From NCBI GenBank assembly GCA_903867855.1, contig CAIPTA010000024.1, forward strand, positions 1 to 40,741: a stretch of 40,741 nt of DNA, read 5' to 3'. This document shows, piece after piece, positions 39,007 through 40,741 of the stretch (its first letter is position 1; every line of letters starts with the position of its first letter). The notes under the pieces were generated by a model that worked only from the letters and a program-made list of their open reading frames with translations, was not told where the DNA came from and ran no database searches. Both the position numbers and the translations under genes were made by a program. This stretch comes from Oligoflexia bacterium. GTDB lineage: Bacteria > Bdellovibrionota > UBA1018 > CAIPTA01.

Positions 39007-40635
39007 ATGGCAAAAGCGAAAAAATTTATATTTGTGACTGGTGGAGTGGTGAGCTCCCTCGGGAAAGGCCTAGCCTCTGCTTCTGTGGGAGCCTTGCTGG
39101 AATCTCGTGGCATTAAGGTAACCATGTTGAAGATGGATCCTTATATCAACGTGGATCCTGGCACCATGAATCCTACGCAGCATGGAGAAGTATTTGTGTT
39201 GGAAGATGGCACAGAGTGCGATCTTGATTTGGGTCACTATGAGCGCTTCACCCATGTGCAATTAACGAAGAAAAACAATTTCACTACCGGCCAAGTATAC
39301 GACACCGTGATTCAAAATGAGCGTAAAGGAAAATACTTGGGCGAAACCGTGCAAGTGATTCCTCATATTACCGATGAAATCAAGCGTCGCATCTATGAGG
39401 CCGCTGATGGCGCGGATGTGGCGCTTATCGAAGTGGGCGGTACTGTAGGTGATATTGAATCTCTGCCTTTTGTGGAAGCGATTCGTCAGGTGAAGTTCGA
39501 TGTGGGCCGAGAAAATGTGCTCTATTTGCATCTCACGCTCGTGCCCTATATTGCCGCCGCCGGAGAATTGAAAACCAAGCCCACTCAGCATTCTGTGGCG
39601 CAGCTTCGGCATGAGGGAATTGAAGCAGATATTCTATTGTGCCGCACGGATCGTCCGCTTTCGGCAGAAATTAAAAAGAAGATCGCGCTCTTTTGTAACT
39701 TGGAAGCCGATCGCGTGTTCACGGCTCAAGATGCGGATTCCATCTATGAAGTGCCACTCAATCTACACCATGAGGGAGTGGATGATAAAATCGTAGAACT
39801 CATGAATATGTGGACGAGTAGCCCCCAGGTGAATGCTTGGGAAGAAATCGTGCAAAAAATTAAATCCCCAAAACATGCGGTGAAAATCGGCGTGGTAGGA
39901 AAATACGTTGATTTGAAAGAGAGCTATAAGAGTTTAAATGAGGCCCTTTTTCATGGCGGCATTGGTAATAATGCGAAAGTAGAAATGAAGTTCATCGATG
40001 CAGAGCAAATGCTATCGAATGGAAGCCTAGAAAAAGCCTTGGATGATGTGGATGGGATTCTTGTGCCTGGTGGTTTCGGTATTCGTGGCATTGAAGGAAA
40101 AATTGCGGCGATTCGTTATGCCAGGGAGAAGAAGCGACCTTTCTTTGGTATCTGCTTAGGCATGCAGCTTGCGGTGATTGAATACTCGCGAAGTATAGTA
40201 GGCTGGGCGGATGCAAATTCAGCGGAATTCGAGCCTAATTCGAAGCATCTCGTGATTGATCTAATGGAAGAGCAAAAACAAGTGCAAAATATGGGTGGCA
40301 CCATGCGCTTGGGGGCTTGGGAGTGCGAACTTGTAACTGGAACTCGTGCTTTTGATGCGTATAAGAAATCGATGATTAGCGAGCGCCATCGCCACCGCTA
40401 TGAAGTATCGAATCGTTTTCGCGATGAGATCGCCGCAAAAGGGATGATCTTTTCCGGATTTTGTCGCGATCCAAAACTCGCCACCAAGGGCGGACTCGTA
40501 GAAATGATCGAACTTCGTGAACATCCTTATTTTGTGGGTTGTCAGTTTCATCCAGAGTTTAAATCAAAGCCGTTAGCTCCACATCCTTTGTTTAATTCAT
40601 TCGTGGCAGCAGCAATCGCATTCAAGAAAGGTTAA
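39007..40635 (+). CDS. pyrG: CTP synthase
   Basis: A 542-residue glutamine-dependent enzyme that makes CTP from UTP and ATP, supplying the substrate of KdsB. The synthase domain starts [20 protein letters not shown], with [20 protein letters not shown] and [11 protein letters not shown]; the glutaminase domain has [10 protein letters not shown], the nucleophile Cys in [10 protein letters not shown] and the His-Glu pair in CQFHPEFKS. Length is typical. GGAG lies five bases ahead of the ATG, eight bases after kdsB. Confidence 0.98.
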   Translation: MAKAKKFIFVTGGVVSSLGKGLASASVGALLESRGIKVTMLKMDPYINVDPGTMNPTQHGEVFVLEDGTECDLDLGHYERFTHVQLTKKNNFTTGQVYDTVIQNERKGKYLGETVQVIPHITDEIKRRIYEAADGADVALIEVGGTVGDIESLPFVEAIRQVKFDVGRENVLYLHLTLVPYIAAAGELKTKPTQHSVAQLRHEGIEADILLCRTDRPLSAEIKKKIALFCNLEADRVFTAQDADSIYEVPLNLHHEGVDDKIVELMNMWTSSPQVNAWEEIVQKIKSPKHAVKIGVVGKYVDLKESYKSLNEALFHGGIGNNAKVEMKFIDAEQMLSNGSLEKALDDVDGILVPGGFGIRGIEGKIAAIRYAREKKRPFFGICLGMQLAVIEYSRSIVGWADANSAEFEPNSKHLVIDLMEEQKQVQNMGGTMRLGAWECELVTGTRAFDAYKKSMISERHRHRYEVSNRFRDEIAAKGMIFSGFCRDPKLATKGGLVEMIELREHPYFVGCQFHPEFKSKPLAPHPLFNSFVAAAIAFKKG

Positions 40636-40637
40636 CT

Positions 40638-40741
40638 ATGAAGCTCGCAAAGTATCACTGGGAAATCGGCGGGAAAGCTCCACTGGCATTTATGCTGGGT
40701 TTGAATGTGCTGGAAGATGAAGGCCTAGCGCTCGAAACAGC
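40638..40741 (+). CDS. kdsA: Kdo-8-phosphate synthase, N-terminal fragment
   Basis: Partial gene cut by the window end; 34 codons are visible (MKLAKYHWEIGGKAPLAFML then GLNVLEDEGLALETA). GLNVLEDEGLALETA matches the start of the first conserved block of 3-deoxy-8-phosphooctulonate synthases (compare GMNVLES..LA in E. coli, from memory). It follows pyrG by two bases, and kdsB-pyrG-kdsA is a known gene order in several Gram-negative groups. The rest is not in view, so identity is probable. Confidence 0.7.
   Translation, partial: MKLAKYHWEIGGKAPLAFMLGLNVLEDEGLALET

Overview
The window is a gene-dense, medium-GC bacterial chromosome segment. I place it in a Gram-negative lineage because of Kdo synthesis genes (kdsB, start of kdsA), LpxH-like phosphoesterases, FliL, a lipoprotein with a lipobox and monothiol glutaredoxin plus BolA. 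The mix of bactofilin, a pseudo-receiver/coiled-coil protein resembling FrzS/AglZ, GGDEF, PilZ and many unrecognised secreted proteins suggests a Bdellovibrionota- or deltaproteobacteria-like organism. That placement is inference; no rRNA or tRNA gene was seen. No stretch longer than about 300 bases lacks a gene, and no insertion sequence, phage or CRISPR array was found.

Left part (1-10.5 kb): a DUF2805 protein, a class III nucleotide cyclase with a small partner gene, a secreted metzincin-like protein, the exporter EamA, a rhomboid protease coupled to a DUF2339 membrane protein, an RDD protein, a large secreted unknown and an LpxH-like phosphoesterase. Region 10.5-17 kb is the most accessory. 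It has a 31-codon basic peptide ORF with a YxxPxL element, two small secreted proteins, a trypsin-like protease with NWHDGG repeats coupled to a TPR/winged-helix regulator, and two overlapping family 2 glycosyltransferases that both end in a PqqD/RRE-like domain.

Middle (17-25.3 kb): a RibD-type reductase, bolA and grxD; on the opposite strand a tightly coupled operon of LysE transporter, degenerate beta-lactamase-like protein, queG, a small ORF and a glycosyltransferase-like gene; then a split transketolase, methylmalonyl-CoA epimerase and a PLD-family lipoprotein. Region 25.3-30.3 kb has PilZ, an intact rhomboid with an unusual G-rich leader, two genes with hairpin-covered Shine-Dalgarno sites, a FecR-domain protein, a rhomboid-fold protein lacking its catalytic residues, and an orphan FliL.

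Right part (30.3-40.7 kb): alanine dehydrogenase with a structured 3' region and terminator, an MBL hydrolase, an NAD-dependent epimerase, bactofilin with a membrane partner, a divergent promoter driving a pseudo-receiver/coiled-coil, GGDEF and phosphoesterase operon, and finally kdsB-pyrG-kdsA(partial).

The candidates I consider most novel are the tandem glycosyltransferase-RRE fusions with a possible peptide substrate nearby, the catalytically dead rhomboid, and a recurring arrangement in which a -10 box sits 6-9 bases before the start codon, implying leaderless mRNAs.
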